From assembly GCA_000209465.1 (NCBI GenBank), contig GL890583.1:138610-202609 (forward strand): a DNA stretch of 64,000 bases, written 5' to 3'. The DNA is from Lachnospiraceae oral taxon 107 str. F0167. Lineage in GTDB: Bacteria > Bacillota > Clostridia > Lachnospirales > Lachnospiraceae. Positions 16,557 to 24,304 of the stretch are shown in pieces. Numbering within the stretch: position 1 is the first letter of the stretch; each line of letters begins with the position of its first letter. Below the pieces are notes generated by a model that worked only from the letters and a program-made list of their open reading frames with translations, did no database searches and had not been told where the DNA came from. Position numbers and translations under genes: made by a program.

Positions 16557-18041
16557 TTATTTTTTAGGATAGAATCCGCTTGGGTTTTCATCAAGCTTAA
16601 TAAGTATATTCTTCATCTGTGTATAGTGATCAAGGATAACCTTATGTGTTTCTCTACCGATTCCAGAAGTCTTGTAACCGCCGAATGGAGCACCTGCAGG
16701 AATTGCATTATATGTATTAACCCAAACTCTACCTGTTTCAATGCTTCTTGATACACGGAATGCACGGTTTAAATCCTTTGTCCATACACCGCCACCAAGT
16801 CCGTATACACTTTCATTGGCATATTTGATTACTTCTTCTTCAGTCTTAAACTTAATGATAACAGCAACAGGTCCAAAAATCTCTTCCTGAGCCGCATAAG
16901 AATCATTAGTTACATTTGTTATAAGTGTAGGCTTGTAGAAGGAACCCTTAGCAAGCTCACCCTCTGTATAACGTGAACCACCACAAGCGATAGTAGCACC
17001 TTCGGCAACAGCTCTGTCTACACAAGCCTGTATCTTTGCCACCTGAATTTCATTTATCTGTGAACCCATCTGAGTGTTGATATCAAGCGGGTCGCCCACC
17101 TGAATCTTATTAAACTGATCCACAGCCTTAGCTACAAACTCATCATAAATTTCTTCCTGTACAAAAACTCTGGATCCTGCACAGCAAACCTGTCCCTGGT
17201 TAAACAAAATACCAAGCTGTACGCCGTCAATAGCAAGATCTATATCACAGTCATTAAAGAAGATATTAGCTGATTTTCCGCCAAGCTCAAGAGTAGCAGG
17301 GATAAGCCTTTCAGCCGCAGCCTTCGCTACCGAATATCCAATCTCGGTAGAACCTGTAAATGCAAGCTTTCTAAATCCTTCATGGTCAAGTATATATTGT
17401 CCTGACTTGCTTCCTGCACCTGAGATCACATTAAATACTCCCTTTGGAACAATATCCTTTATAAGCTTTGCAAGTTCAAGTACTGAAAGCGGAGTGGAAG
17501 AACTGCTCTTTAAAACTGTACAGCATCCTGATGCAAGTACAGGTGCGAGCTTCCATGCAGCCATAAGGAATGGGAAGTTCCATGGAACTATCTGTCCAAC
17601 AACACCGATAGGCTCTCTAAATACAAGAGATAATGTCTTTGAATCAAGGAAGTTGGATGTATCCTCCTCTGTACGTATAGCAGAAGCAAAATATCTGAAA
17701 TGATCTGCTGCAAAAGGTATATCTACATTAAGTGTCTCACGAATAGGCTTACCGTTATCAAGACTCTCAATATAAGCCAAATCTTCTTTATTTTCATCTA
17801 TAACATCAGCAATCTTTAAAAGGATTTCAGCTCTTTTAATCTTATCAAGGTTTTTCCATGAATCAAAAGCTGCCCAAGCAGCGTTCACAGCATCATCTAC
17901 ATCTTCTTTTGTGGCTTCAGCCACACTTGCGATTCTTTCTTTGGTAGCCGGAGAATATGTATCAAAAAACTTCCCGTCTTTTGAATCTCTAAACTCTCCA
18001 TTAATAAAAAGTCCATACTTTTCGTCAGGTTTCTTAGCCAT
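16557..18041 (-). CDS. NAD(P)-dependent aldehyde dehydrogenase
   Basis: This 494-residue cytosolic enzyme oxidises an aldehyde to the acid. Motifs run in family order: PWNFPFLMAAWKLAPVLASG for the cofactor, FTGSTEIG for the Rossmann turn, the general base in LELGGKSANI, the nucleophile in FNQGQVCCAGSR, and EEIFGPVAVI and PFGGYKTSGIGRE near the C-terminus. The AAAGGAGT ribosome site six bases before the ATG at 18041 fixes the start; the frame is open a few codons further to a TTG that overlaps the ribosome site. It is monocistronic. A 12-bp-arm palindrome lies immediately upstream. The close match to the general ALDH family (acetaldehyde/betaine aldehyde type) does not define the substrate. 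Confidence 0.95.
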   Translation of the reverse strand: MAKKPDEKYGLFINGEFRDSKDGKFFDTYSPATKERIASVAEATKEDVDDAVNAAWAAFDSWKNLDKIKRAEILLKIADVIDENKEDLAYIESLDNGKPIRETLNVDIPFAADHFRYFASAIRTEEDTSNFLDSKTLSLVFREPIGVVGQIVPWNFPFLMAAWKLAPVLASGCCTVLKSSSSTPLSVLELAKLIKDIVPKGVFNVISGAGSKSGQYILDHEGFRKLAFTGSTEIGYSVAKAAAERLIPATLELGGKSANIFFNDCDIDLAIDGVQLGILFNQGQVCCAGSRVFVQEEIYDEFVAKAVDQFNKIQVGDPLDINTQMGSQINEIQVAKIQACVDRAVAEGATIACGGSRYTEGELAKGSFYKPTLITNVTNDSYAAQEEIFGPVAVIIKFKTEEEVIKYANESVYGLGGGVWTKDLNRAFRVSRSIETGRVWVNTYNAIPAGAPFGGYKTSGIGRETHKVILDHYTQMKNILIKLDENPSGFYPKK

Positions 18042-18063
18042 GTTGACTCCTTTCAAATCGTTA

Positions 18064-18088
18064 AATCTATAGTAATTTACTATAGATT
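18064..18088. promoter_or_regulatory. Perfect palindrome upstream of the aldehyde dehydrogenase
   Basis: AATCTATAGTAA, one central T, then TTACTATAGATT gives a perfect 12-bp-arm dyad centred 35 bases before the ATG. With no loop to speak of it reads as a dimeric-repressor operator rather than a hairpin. The regulator is unknown. The rest of the ~300-base gap up to 18340 shows only AT-rich sequence. Confidence 0.5.
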
Positions 18089-18340
18089 GATTCTAGCATA
18101 AAAGAAAAATAAAAGCTATATTTTTTCAAAAAGTAGATAATTTAACAAAGATATGACGAAATAATATTATGTAAATTGACAACTGTTACAGCAAAAATAG
18201 TTTTTGTATACATATATTCAGCATGTTTTTATTTGGATACATAGCCTAATAGCTAAAACTTAAATAAGATAAACTATGAAAAATAATTGATATATTGTGT
18301 ATATAAACTCATGCTATGTGAAATACAACTAAATTTTCAG

Positions 18341-19102
18341 TTAATAATCCCAAGCAATTAATAGATATATGAGTGATGAACCGAACATATCTGTCAATGC
18401 ATGCATCAGGAAAAACGGCAATAAGTTTTTTATAAACTTTTTATACATAAAATAGTAGAAAAGACCATATACAACACCGATTACCAATGCCCATACAAGT
18501 CCCTGATAAGTATGGAATGATACTCTGACAAGGGTTGAGAAGGCAAGCGCATACCATTTATGTTCATCTTTTACAGAGGTCATAAGCCCGAGGAAGAAAA
18601 ATTCCTCATAAAAGCCGTTTAAAAATGCATATCCGATTGCAAGCGGAGACAGTGCAAGGAATTTATTTACTATTTCCAAAGGATCAATATATTGAATAAG
18701 AGAAGGATCAAAATAGTTATACTCTCCGCTTATTGTTGTTATAAAATCTCCAAAAAGTCCCATTATCGAAAAAAGTACAGGAACCCAGATGATTACAGAC
18801 GGATGAAGTCTTATTTTTAACTGCTTAAAGTCAAAATTTCTGATTATTAAATAGAGTATTGTAATAAGCAATAGAATTGCCTGTATTGTAAAGTTGCCGG
18901 AGTAGGCGGCACCGTCAGAGGTTATATCCATAGATCCGGCGGATTCCTGTATAGCCTGTGGATCGGACTGCAAAAGTCCTATAAATAACTGAGTGGATAT
19001 TATTATAAATGTACCGAACATAATGCCGGTAATGATAAGGATATCAAACCATCTTAAGTATCTAAGCTTTTCTTTTGGCCTGATTTTTTCTAAAAAATTC
19101 AT
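18341..19102 (-). CDS. CPBP-family intramembrane protease-like protein
   Basis: This 253-residue polytopic protein has about seven membrane segments. The CPBP (CAAX protease and bacteriocin-processing, Abi) signature is present as FYEEFFFLGLM with the paired glutamates, then SFHTYQG and FFLMHALTDM supplying the two histidines and Asp. The Arg that usually follows the paired Glu (EExxxR) is Leu here, so catalysis is not assured. AAGGAAG lies ahead of the ATG. It is transcribed away from two other polytopic membrane genes. Possible roles are processing of a membrane peptide or immunity to a bacteriocin; context does not decide. Confidence 0.8.
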   Translation of the reverse strand: MNFLEKIRPKEKLRYLRWFDILIITGIMFGTFIIISTQLFIGLLQSDPQAIQESAGSMDITSDGAAYSGNFTIQAILLLITILYLIIRNFDFKQLKIRLHPSVIIWVPVLFSIMGLFGDFITTISGEYNYFDPSLIQYIDPLEIVNKFLALSPLAIGYAFLNGFYEEFFFLGLMTSVKDEHKWYALAFSTLVRVSFHTYQGLVWALVIGVVYGLFYYFMYKKFIKNLLPFFLMHALTDMFGSSLIYLLIAWDY

Positions 19103-19268
19103 ATCTTCACTTCCTTTAAAATTATTTTTACTGAAGTAATATATTACTTAACAGTTTTGTACCGTCAATACTATACTATATATTTGTGAAAAAATAATGT
19201 ATAAAGTGAATGATATTTTATATAATTTATTATACAATAAAGAGTAATAAAGGAAGGTGATAGGATAT

Positions 19269-19826
19269 ATGCAGTTGAAACAAATCAGAAATATTTTTCT
19301 TATGTTTATGACATGTGCTTTACTTGGTTGGATATATGAAGTGCTTGTCGGAATTTTTGAAACTCATATGGGCTATGTAAACAGAGGCTTTTTATTCGGA
19401 CCTTATTTACCTATATATGGGTTTGGTGGAATTATATTGATTGCACTTTTACTGCCGATAAGGAATAAAAAGATATATGTCGGGAGTTTTTCGGTTTCGT
19501 TTATTTTAGTATTCTTAGCTACAATGCTGATTACTACAATACTTGAACTTATCGGAAGCTATTTTATGGAGTTTATAATGGGTGACTGGCTTTGGGATTA
19601 CAGCACTTACTTTTGCAATTTTGAAGGGCGTATAGCTTTATGGAGCAGTGTAAAATTCGGACTTGGAGGTCTTATAATAATATATATTATAGAGCCGGCA
19701 GTATATTTTTGTATTCAAAAACTGAATGAAAGAGCTGTAAATATATTTACAATAATACTTGCAATAATCTTTACTATAGATTTGCTGTTTCGTCCGTTTT
19801 TTGGAAGCAATTTTTTAGGGAAGTGA
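19269..19826 (+). CDS. PF06541-type membrane protein (putative CmpB-like)
   Basis: This 185-residue protein has about five membrane helices. ALLGWIYEVLVG, GYVNRGFLFGPYLPIYGFGG and GDWLWDYS match the family annotated as putative ABC-transporter type IV or CmpB-like, which is widespread in Firmicutes and of unknown function. The frame is open to a GTG at 19257, but that overlaps the AGGAAGG ribosome site; the ATG at 19269 is preferred. The gene is 63 bases before a YhfC-type gene in the same direction, so co-transcription is likely. No ATPase is nearby, so a real transport role is doubtful. Confidence 0.75.
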   Translation: MQLKQIRNIFLMFMTCALLGWIYEVLVGIFETHMGYVNRGFLFGPYLPIYGFGGIILIALLLPIRNKKIYVGSFSVSFILVFLATMLITTILELIGSYFMEFIMGDWLWDYSTYFCNFEGRIALWSSVKFGLGGLIIIYIIEPAVYFCIQKLNERAVNIFTIILAIIFTIDLLFRPFFGSNFLGK

Positions 19827-19889
19827 TAAGGCTTAAAAGTTGATATTTTAAGTTTAAATAAAATTTATAAATAGGCAGGAGGTAAGCTT

Positions 19890-20669
19890 ATGGATAAAGT
19901 TCCTTTTTTAAGTATCATTTTTATGATGATATCATGTTTGACGGGATTTTTAATTCCGGTTATTTTATTTTTGTATTTCAGAAAGAAAAAGCAAGCCGAT
20001 ATTATACCTTTTTTTGTAGGTTGCCTTGTATTTATGGTTTTTGTTTTATTTATTGAAGCAACAATTCATAAATTGTTTTTTATTACTCCTTTGGGGCGAA
20101 ATATAAGGGAGAATATAATACCTTATGCAATATATGGAGGAGCTATGGCGGCTCTTTTTGAGGAATTCGGAAGACTCATTGCTTTTAAATTATTGCTTGG
20201 AAAAAACAGAGATAAGAATATAAATGCCTGTATGTATGGTGCGGGACATGGAGGCTTTGAGGCATTGGCTATTTTGGGATTTGCTATGATAAATAATCTT
20301 GTACTCTCTTTTATGATAAATAGCGGAAGTTTGGATGCCGTTACAAGCAATTTATCAGGATACGCCTTGGAACAGCTTAAGTTCAGTGCAAATGTTTTGA
20401 TAACATCGGCACCATATATTTTTTTGATTGGAATAGTGGAGAGAATAATTGCTGTAGCCATACAGATATCATTATCTGTTCTGGTATGGTTTTCCCTTAA
20501 GAAGAAATATTTATTTTTAACAGCTCTATTTATTCACTTTTTTGTAGACGCTTTGGTCATTATTCTTGCAGGAATACAAATACCTGTGTATTTTATTGAG
20601 CTTATTTTAGCTCTGCTTACAGTTATGACAGCTTTATTTGCAAGAAAGATATATGTAGAAGAAAGTTAA
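19890..20669 (+). CDS. YhfC-family intramembrane metalloprotease-like protein
   Basis: This 259-residue polytopic protein has about seven membrane segments. The family signatures are AALFEEFGRLIAFK (paired Glu in a helix), YGAGHGGFEA (His and Glu) and LFIHFFVDALVI (His and Asp). These resemble the active-site pattern of CPBP glutamic proteases, to which YhfC is distantly related. An AGGAGG site precedes the ATG. Its substrate is unknown. It may form a two-gene unit with the upstream PF06541-type gene and ends 25 bases before the TATAAT of the next unit. Confidence 0.8.
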   Translation: MDKVPFLSIIFMMISCLTGFLIPVILFLYFRKKKQADIIPFFVGCLVFMVFVLFIEATIHKLFFITPLGRNIRENIIPYAIYGGAMAALFEEFGRLIAFKLLLGKNRDKNINACMYGAGHGGFEALAILGFAMINNLVLSFMINSGSLDAVTSNLSGYALEQLKFSANVLITSAPYIFLIGIVERIIAVAIQISLSVLVWFSLKKKYLFLTALFIHFFVDALVIILAGIQIPVYFIELILALLTVMTALFARKIYVEES

Positions 20670-20693
20670 GATGTTTTTAGAGTACTATTGTGA

Positions 20694-20699
20694 TATAAT
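20694..20699 (+). promoter_or_regulatory. Candidate -10 element of the rtcB-prfH unit
   Basis: TATAAT stands in a TGNTATAAT context (extended -10-like, TGA before it), 42 bases before the leader ORF. No -35 match at 16-18 bases is convincing. It is the only strong promoter-like signal between the YhfC gene and the leader ORF. Confidence 0.35.
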
Positions 20700-20740
20700 T
20701 TTAGTGCAATAAATAATAGAGAACGGAAAGGAGAACAATT

Positions 20741-20818
20741 ATGAAGAGTATAATGAATAATAAAACAGGCGGAACTATAAACTACAGAGGCATGGTTGTT
20801 CACTGTCTATTATTCTAA
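20741..20818 (+). CDS. 25-codon leader ORF upstream of rtcB-prfH
   Basis: A short ORF with an excellent GGAAAGGAG site eight bases before its ATG. The peptide starts MKSIMNNKTGG, includes NYRGMVV and ends HCLLF. It has no signal peptide. It ends 61 bases before the proposed rtcB start, with partly complementary segments (GTTCA...ATTCTAA and TTAGAGAATGAAC, about 20790-20839) around its stop codon. A well-translated micro-ORF directly ahead of a ribosome-repair operon could serve as a translation-sensing leader, or be a small functional protein. I know no family for it. Confidence 0.5.
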   Translation: MKSIMNNKTGGTINYRGMVVHCLLF

Positions 20819-20879
20819 ATTTTACTATTAGAGAATGAACGATAAAGCCTTTGGACAGAAGAAAACAGAGGTTTTTATT

Positions 20880-22016
20880 TTGATACAATTAAATGGAAAA
20901 TATGCACAGGCTTATATTATGTGCGATGAAAATATGGATAATGCCGGAGTGGATAAGATAGCATTATCTCAGGTAATGATGATTTGTGACAATGAGGTAT
21001 CCAAGAACTCAAAAATCAGAGTTATGCCGGATATTCATCCGGGTAAAATAGGACCTATAGGTCTCACTATGACTGTGGGTGAGAGGATATTGCCGGGACT
21101 TGTGGGACTTGATATCGGATGCGGAATGCTGGCGGTAAAATTAGGTAAAATAAGAAATGATTTTAAAAAGCTGGATACCGTTATCAGAGATAATATTCCT
21201 GTAGGATTCGGGATTAGAAAAGATATACATATAAATGCTGATAAGATGGATTTGGAAAGTCTAAGATGCCTTTCACATATCAGGAAGGAAAAGGCATTAC
21301 TGAGTCTTGGAACTCTTGGAGGAGGTAATCATTTTATTGAGCTTGATATATCAAAAGATGGGGATACTTATCTTATGATACATACAGGGAGCAGACATCT
21401 TGGCAAAGAGGTGGCGGAATACTATATGAATGCAGGGCAGGAATATTTAAAAAACTGCGGTATTAATATACCCTATGAAATGACATATCTTAGCGGAAGT
21501 TTAAAGGAAAATTATTTACATGATTTAAAAATTGTAGAAGAATATGCGATTTTAAACAGAAAAATAATTGCCGGTGAAATAATCAGAAAAATGAAGTGGA
21601 AGGCATTGGATGAGATTTCCTGTACTCATAATTATGTGGACTTTAAAGGGGAAGTGCCCATACTTAGAAAAGGAGCTGTTTTTGCCGGATTAAATGAAGA
21701 TGTTATTATTCCTATAAATATGAAAGAAGGAGTACTTCTTTGTAAAGGTCTTGGAAATGCTGATTGGAATAATTCCGCACCGCATGGAAGCGGAAGAGTT
21801 TTATCAAGAGGGATGGTAAATTCTTCACATACTGTTTCTGAGTTTAAAAAAGAGATGAAGGGGGTATACACTACTTGCATAAGTAAGGAAACTCTGGATG
21901 AAGCGCCTTTTGCCTACAGAGGAATTGAGTATATAAAAGAAGCAATAAAAGAGACTGTAGAGATTAAGGACATACTTTCTCCCATATATAATTATAAGGG
22001 AGGAGACAGAAAATGA
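20880..22016 (+). CDS. rtcB: RtcB-family RNA ligase (PrfH-linked, RtcB2 type)
   Basis: RtcB joins 2',3'-cyclic phosphate or 3'-phosphate ends to 5'-OH ends using GTP and Mn2+. Diagnostic segments are RVMPDIHPGKIGPIG, LDIGCGM (metal Cys), GTLGGGNHFIEL, HTGSRHLGKEVAEYY, THNYV, and PHGSGRVLSRG, whose His is the guanylylated residue in the family. The protein is 378 residues from the TTG at 20880, which lies seven bases after AGAGG and aligns with the usual MI-x-GKY beginning; an ATG at 20835 in the same frame adds 15 residues but has a weak ribosome site. It overlaps prfH by four bases (ATGA). The pairing marks it as the PrfH-associated ligase group, implicated in resealing 16S rRNA cut in the decoding centre. 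Confidence 0.93.
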   Translation: MIQLNGKYAQAYIMCDENMDNAGVDKIALSQVMMICDNEVSKNSKIRVMPDIHPGKIGPIGLTMTVGERILPGLVGLDIGCGMLAVKLGKIRNDFKKLDTVIRDNIPVGFGIRKDIHINADKMDLESLRCLSHIRKEKALLSLGTLGGGNHFIELDISKDGDTYLMIHTGSRHLGKEVAEYYMNAGQEYLKNCGINIPYEMTYLSGSLKENYLHDLKIVEEYAILNRKIIAGEIIRKMKWKALDEISCTHNYVDFKGEVPILRKGAVFAGLNEDVIIPINMKEGVLLCKGLGNADWNNSAPHGSGRVLSRGMVNSSHTVSEFKKEMKGVYTTCISKETLDEAPFAYRGIEYIKEAIKETVEIKDILSPIYNYKGGDRK

Positions 22017-22615
22017 TTTTACAATTAAGTGCAGGAATGGGACCGGTAGAATGTCAAAGAGCGGTTTTTGGAATATGCAGGGAATTGATGAAAGAAATTC
22101 CTTCACCGGAGATTTTAAATTATGTAGCCGGAGCGGAAGATGAAACTTTTTTGTCTGTGATGCTTTATTCAAAACAGGATGTTTCATATCTGGAGGGCAG
22201 TATGCTTTGGATTTGTAAAAGTAAATACAGACCTTGGCATAAAAGAAAAAACTGGTTTATAGACGTGAGTATTATTCCTGAAACTACAGAGATGGAGGAG
22301 AACTTTTCAGAGAACGATTTAAGGATTGAGAAATTTCATGCAAACGGTCCGGGTGGTCAAAATGTAAACAAGGTGGAGACCGGAGTTCGTGTGATTCATA
22401 TTCCAAGCGGTATAAGGGTAAGCTCCACAAGAGAAAGAAGCCAGCTCTTGAATAAAAAGGATGCAATCAGAAAGCTTGCTATTGTTCTAAAAAGCAGAAA
22501 TGATTTTGAAAAGGTGAAAAGCCGCAATAATGCATGGAGTAAACATAGTGAAATTGTGAGAGGAAATCCTGTAAGAATCTATGAGGGCGAAAATTTCAGA
22601 TTAAAAAACAATTGA
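22013..22615 (+). CDS. prfH: Peptide chain release factor homologue PrfH
   Basis: This 200-residue class-I release-factor relative contains the GGQ peptidyl-tRNA hydrolysis domain (GPGGQNVNKVETGVRVIHIPSGI, GGQ at 114-116) and a Lys/Arg-rich C-terminal end. It lacks the N-terminal domain 1 and an obvious stop-codon-reading tripeptide, as usual for PrfH. Reported work on the PrfH-RtcB2 pair indicates that it recognises ribosomes with a nicked decoding centre and releases the stalled peptide before RtcB reseals the rRNA. The ATG overlaps the rtcB stop, so translation is coupled. Two related membrane protein genes follow after 16 bases and may share the transcript. Confidence 0.93.
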   Translation: MILQLSAGMGPVECQRAVFGICRELMKEIPSPEILNYVAGAEDETFLSVMLYSKQDVSYLEGSMLWICKSKYRPWHKRKNWFIDVSIIPETTEMEENFSENDLRIEKFHANGPGGQNVNKVETGVRVIHIPSGIRVSSTRERSQLLNKKDAIRKLAIVLKSRNDFEKVKSRNNAWSKHSEIVRGNPVRIYEGENFRLKNN

Positions 22616-22631
22616 TAGGGAGTGGTGTGAT

Positions 22632-23363
22632 ATGAATATAGAGGAAGACTATAAGAAAGAAAGTTATGTAAAAAATGATGAATCTTTATATATCGGCAAA
22701 AGCGAGAACATAAACCTGATTCAATGGTTAATCAGCATACTTTATATTATAGTATTATATGGATGGGCATATTTTGATATAAGTGCAAATGAAACAATGA
22801 GAGAATCAAGTCCTTTTATTTTAATCAATATAGTATATTTCATTATATTTTTGCTGCTTCTTATTTTACAAATCAAAGCGGTAAACAGTGCTATAAAAAT
22901 GAATGATATAGATTATTGTATAAATATATGTGTTTTTCTTAAATACAGTTTATTCCCGTTTACTTTGTCGGTCGGGCTGGCTTTAATAGTTATTGTATTA
23001 GGTGGAATGGCCGGTACTGTAGCATTTATGGTGGTTCCTGCAACTATATTTATGACACCGCTTTGGATAGCGGCAGTTTGCATTGCATTCGTACTGGTAG
23101 TATTTATTTATTGTATAGTTTTTTCACCATCTTTTTTAGCATTTAAATATATAATTTCTGTAGCAAAAAAAGAATATGGAATGAAAGAAAACAAGATTTT
23201 ATTGCATTATTTATCACAGCTGGTACCTGTAATAGATATAATAGATATCCTTTATCTTTCAAATAAATACCGGAAAAGAGGAAGGCTATTGTCTATAATT
23301 ACTGCTGCTTGTGTATTCATATTTGTTGTGATTGCTATAGTGGCATATATAATAAGAGTATAG
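22632..23363 (+). CDS. Uncharacterised multi-pass membrane protein, copy 2 of 3
   Basis: This 243-residue protein has about six membrane segments, an acidic Lys/Glu-rich N-terminal head and the family landmarks NDIDYCINICVFLKYS, SVAKKEYGM, LHYLSQLVPVIDIIDILYLSNKYRKRGRLL and a C-terminal helix. It is clearly homologous to the following gene and to the one at 9429. It sits 16 bases after prfH with a GGGAGTGG ribosome site, so it could be read from the same message. I recognise no catalytic or transport motif. The paired Asp in the D-I-I-D-I-L-Y section varies between copies (GIADGLY, GIIDLVY). Confidence 0.7.
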   Translation: MNIEEDYKKESYVKNDESLYIGKSENINLIQWLISILYIIVLYGWAYFDISANETMRESSPFILINIVYFIIFLLLLILQIKAVNSAIKMNDIDYCINICVFLKYSLFPFTLSVGLALIVIVLGGMAGTVAFMVVPATIFMTPLWIAAVCIAFVLVVFIYCIVFSPSFLAFKYIISVAKKEYGMKENKILLHYLSQLVPVIDIIDILYLSNKYRKRGRLLSIITAACVFIFVVIAIVAYIIRV

Positions 23364-23373
23364 GAGATGGCAT

Positions 23374-24123
23374 ATGGATATAGAAGAAAATTACAACACA
23401 GAAAAAAATGAAATTGAAAAAGATAATATTTTAAAAGGTGAAAATTTGGAAGTGGCTGCTAAATCTTTTAATATAAAGGGATTTTCATGGGGCATGGGTA
23501 TAGCCTATATACTTTCAGTATATATATTGATATGTACCATTGTAGTAGGAGGCGAGATGATGGATAGCATACCTTTATATCTGATATTAAATGCTGTGCT
23601 TTTTATTATATTTGTAGTACTTTTTGTATATCAGCTTGTAAATATAGGCAAGGCGGTAAAAGATGAAAACATAAAATACTGTGTTGATGGAAGCCTTTTT
23701 TATAAATACACCTTAATTCCTTCAACTTTATTTTTTATCTTAAGCTCGATATTTATATTTTTAGGCGGATTAGGTATTTCACTTTTAACTTTTATATTTC
23801 CGATTGCAATTGTCTTGGCTCCGTTTTTTCTGGCGACGGCTCTTATCCTGCCACCGATTTTATTAGGTATATCTTTTACGGTATCATTGCCGGGGTTTGC
23901 TTTATTTATCAGTATGATTATGATTACAAAAAGACAAAAGGAGATAAGTCTTGGAAAATGTGTATTACATGTGTTACTGCAATTGATACCGGTAATAGGC
24001 ATTATCGATCTGGTATATGTTACAAATAAATACTGGAAGAGAGGAAAAGTACTTGCTATATTTACAGCAGCTTTTGCCTGTATATTAGTTATTTTAGGTT
24101 TGGTAAATAAAGTAATTATGTAA
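23374..24123 (+). CDS. Uncharacterised multi-pass membrane protein, copy 3 of 3
   Basis: This 249-residue protein shares layout and motifs with its neighbour: acidic head, IKYCVDGSLFYKYT, an internal hydrophobic block, ITKRQKEISLGKCVLHVLLQLIPVIGIIDLVYVTNKYWKRGKVL, then a last helix. It replaces the KEYGM motif of the other two copies with KRQKEI. The gene begins 10 bases after its paralogue, so the two are a tandem duplication and probably co-expressed. Compared with copy 1 at 9429, the VPIVGIAD/IPVIGIID core and KYWNRGK/KYWKRGK are closest between copies 1 and 3. Function unknown. Confidence 0.7.
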   Translation: MDIEENYNTEKNEIEKDNILKGENLEVAAKSFNIKGFSWGMGIAYILSVYILICTIVVGGEMMDSIPLYLILNAVLFIIFVVLFVYQLVNIGKAVKDENIKYCVDGSLFYKYTLIPSTLFFILSSIFIFLGGLGISLLTFIFPIAIVLAPFFLATALILPPILLGISFTVSLPGFALFISMIMITKRQKEISLGKCVLHVLLQLIPVIGIIDLVYVTNKYWKRGKVLAIFTAAFACILVILGLVNKVIM

Positions 24124-24127
24124 GTAA

Positions 24128-24304
24128 CTGCATCCAAGTAGCGATTATAAAGTTTGGGATTTTTATGTTGTTTTTAAACTTGATTTCCCTATTACAATGA
24201 TTGCTATGGGACAGTATTTGTTAAAAAGAAAGAAAAAAGGAAATGAGGAGCTGCTAGGATTTAAGGCGGATATATATACAAAAGATATGGAGGAATTATG
24301 GAAT
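24128..24304 (+). pseudogene. Remnant resembling the C-terminal part of an SdpI-type membrane protein
   Basis: An open frame without a start codon encodes a protein-like tail: LDFPITMIAMGQYLLKRKKK, then ELLGFKADIYTKDMEELWNF. The pattern of a membrane helix, a Lys-rich turn, G-F/Y, then K-x-M-x-x-W-x-F resembles the SdpI/DUF3784-type proteins, whose W-x-F segment leads into a further domain that is missing. The frame runs into the start of the nitroreductase gene. A degenerate fragment is likelier than a working gene. Confidence 0.35.

Noticed and set aside
16461-16751. A 96-codon plus-strand frame between the AraC regulator and the aldehyde dehydrogenase
   Set aside because: It begins inside the terminator and runs antisense to the end of the dehydrogenase; no ribosome site or recognisable protein.
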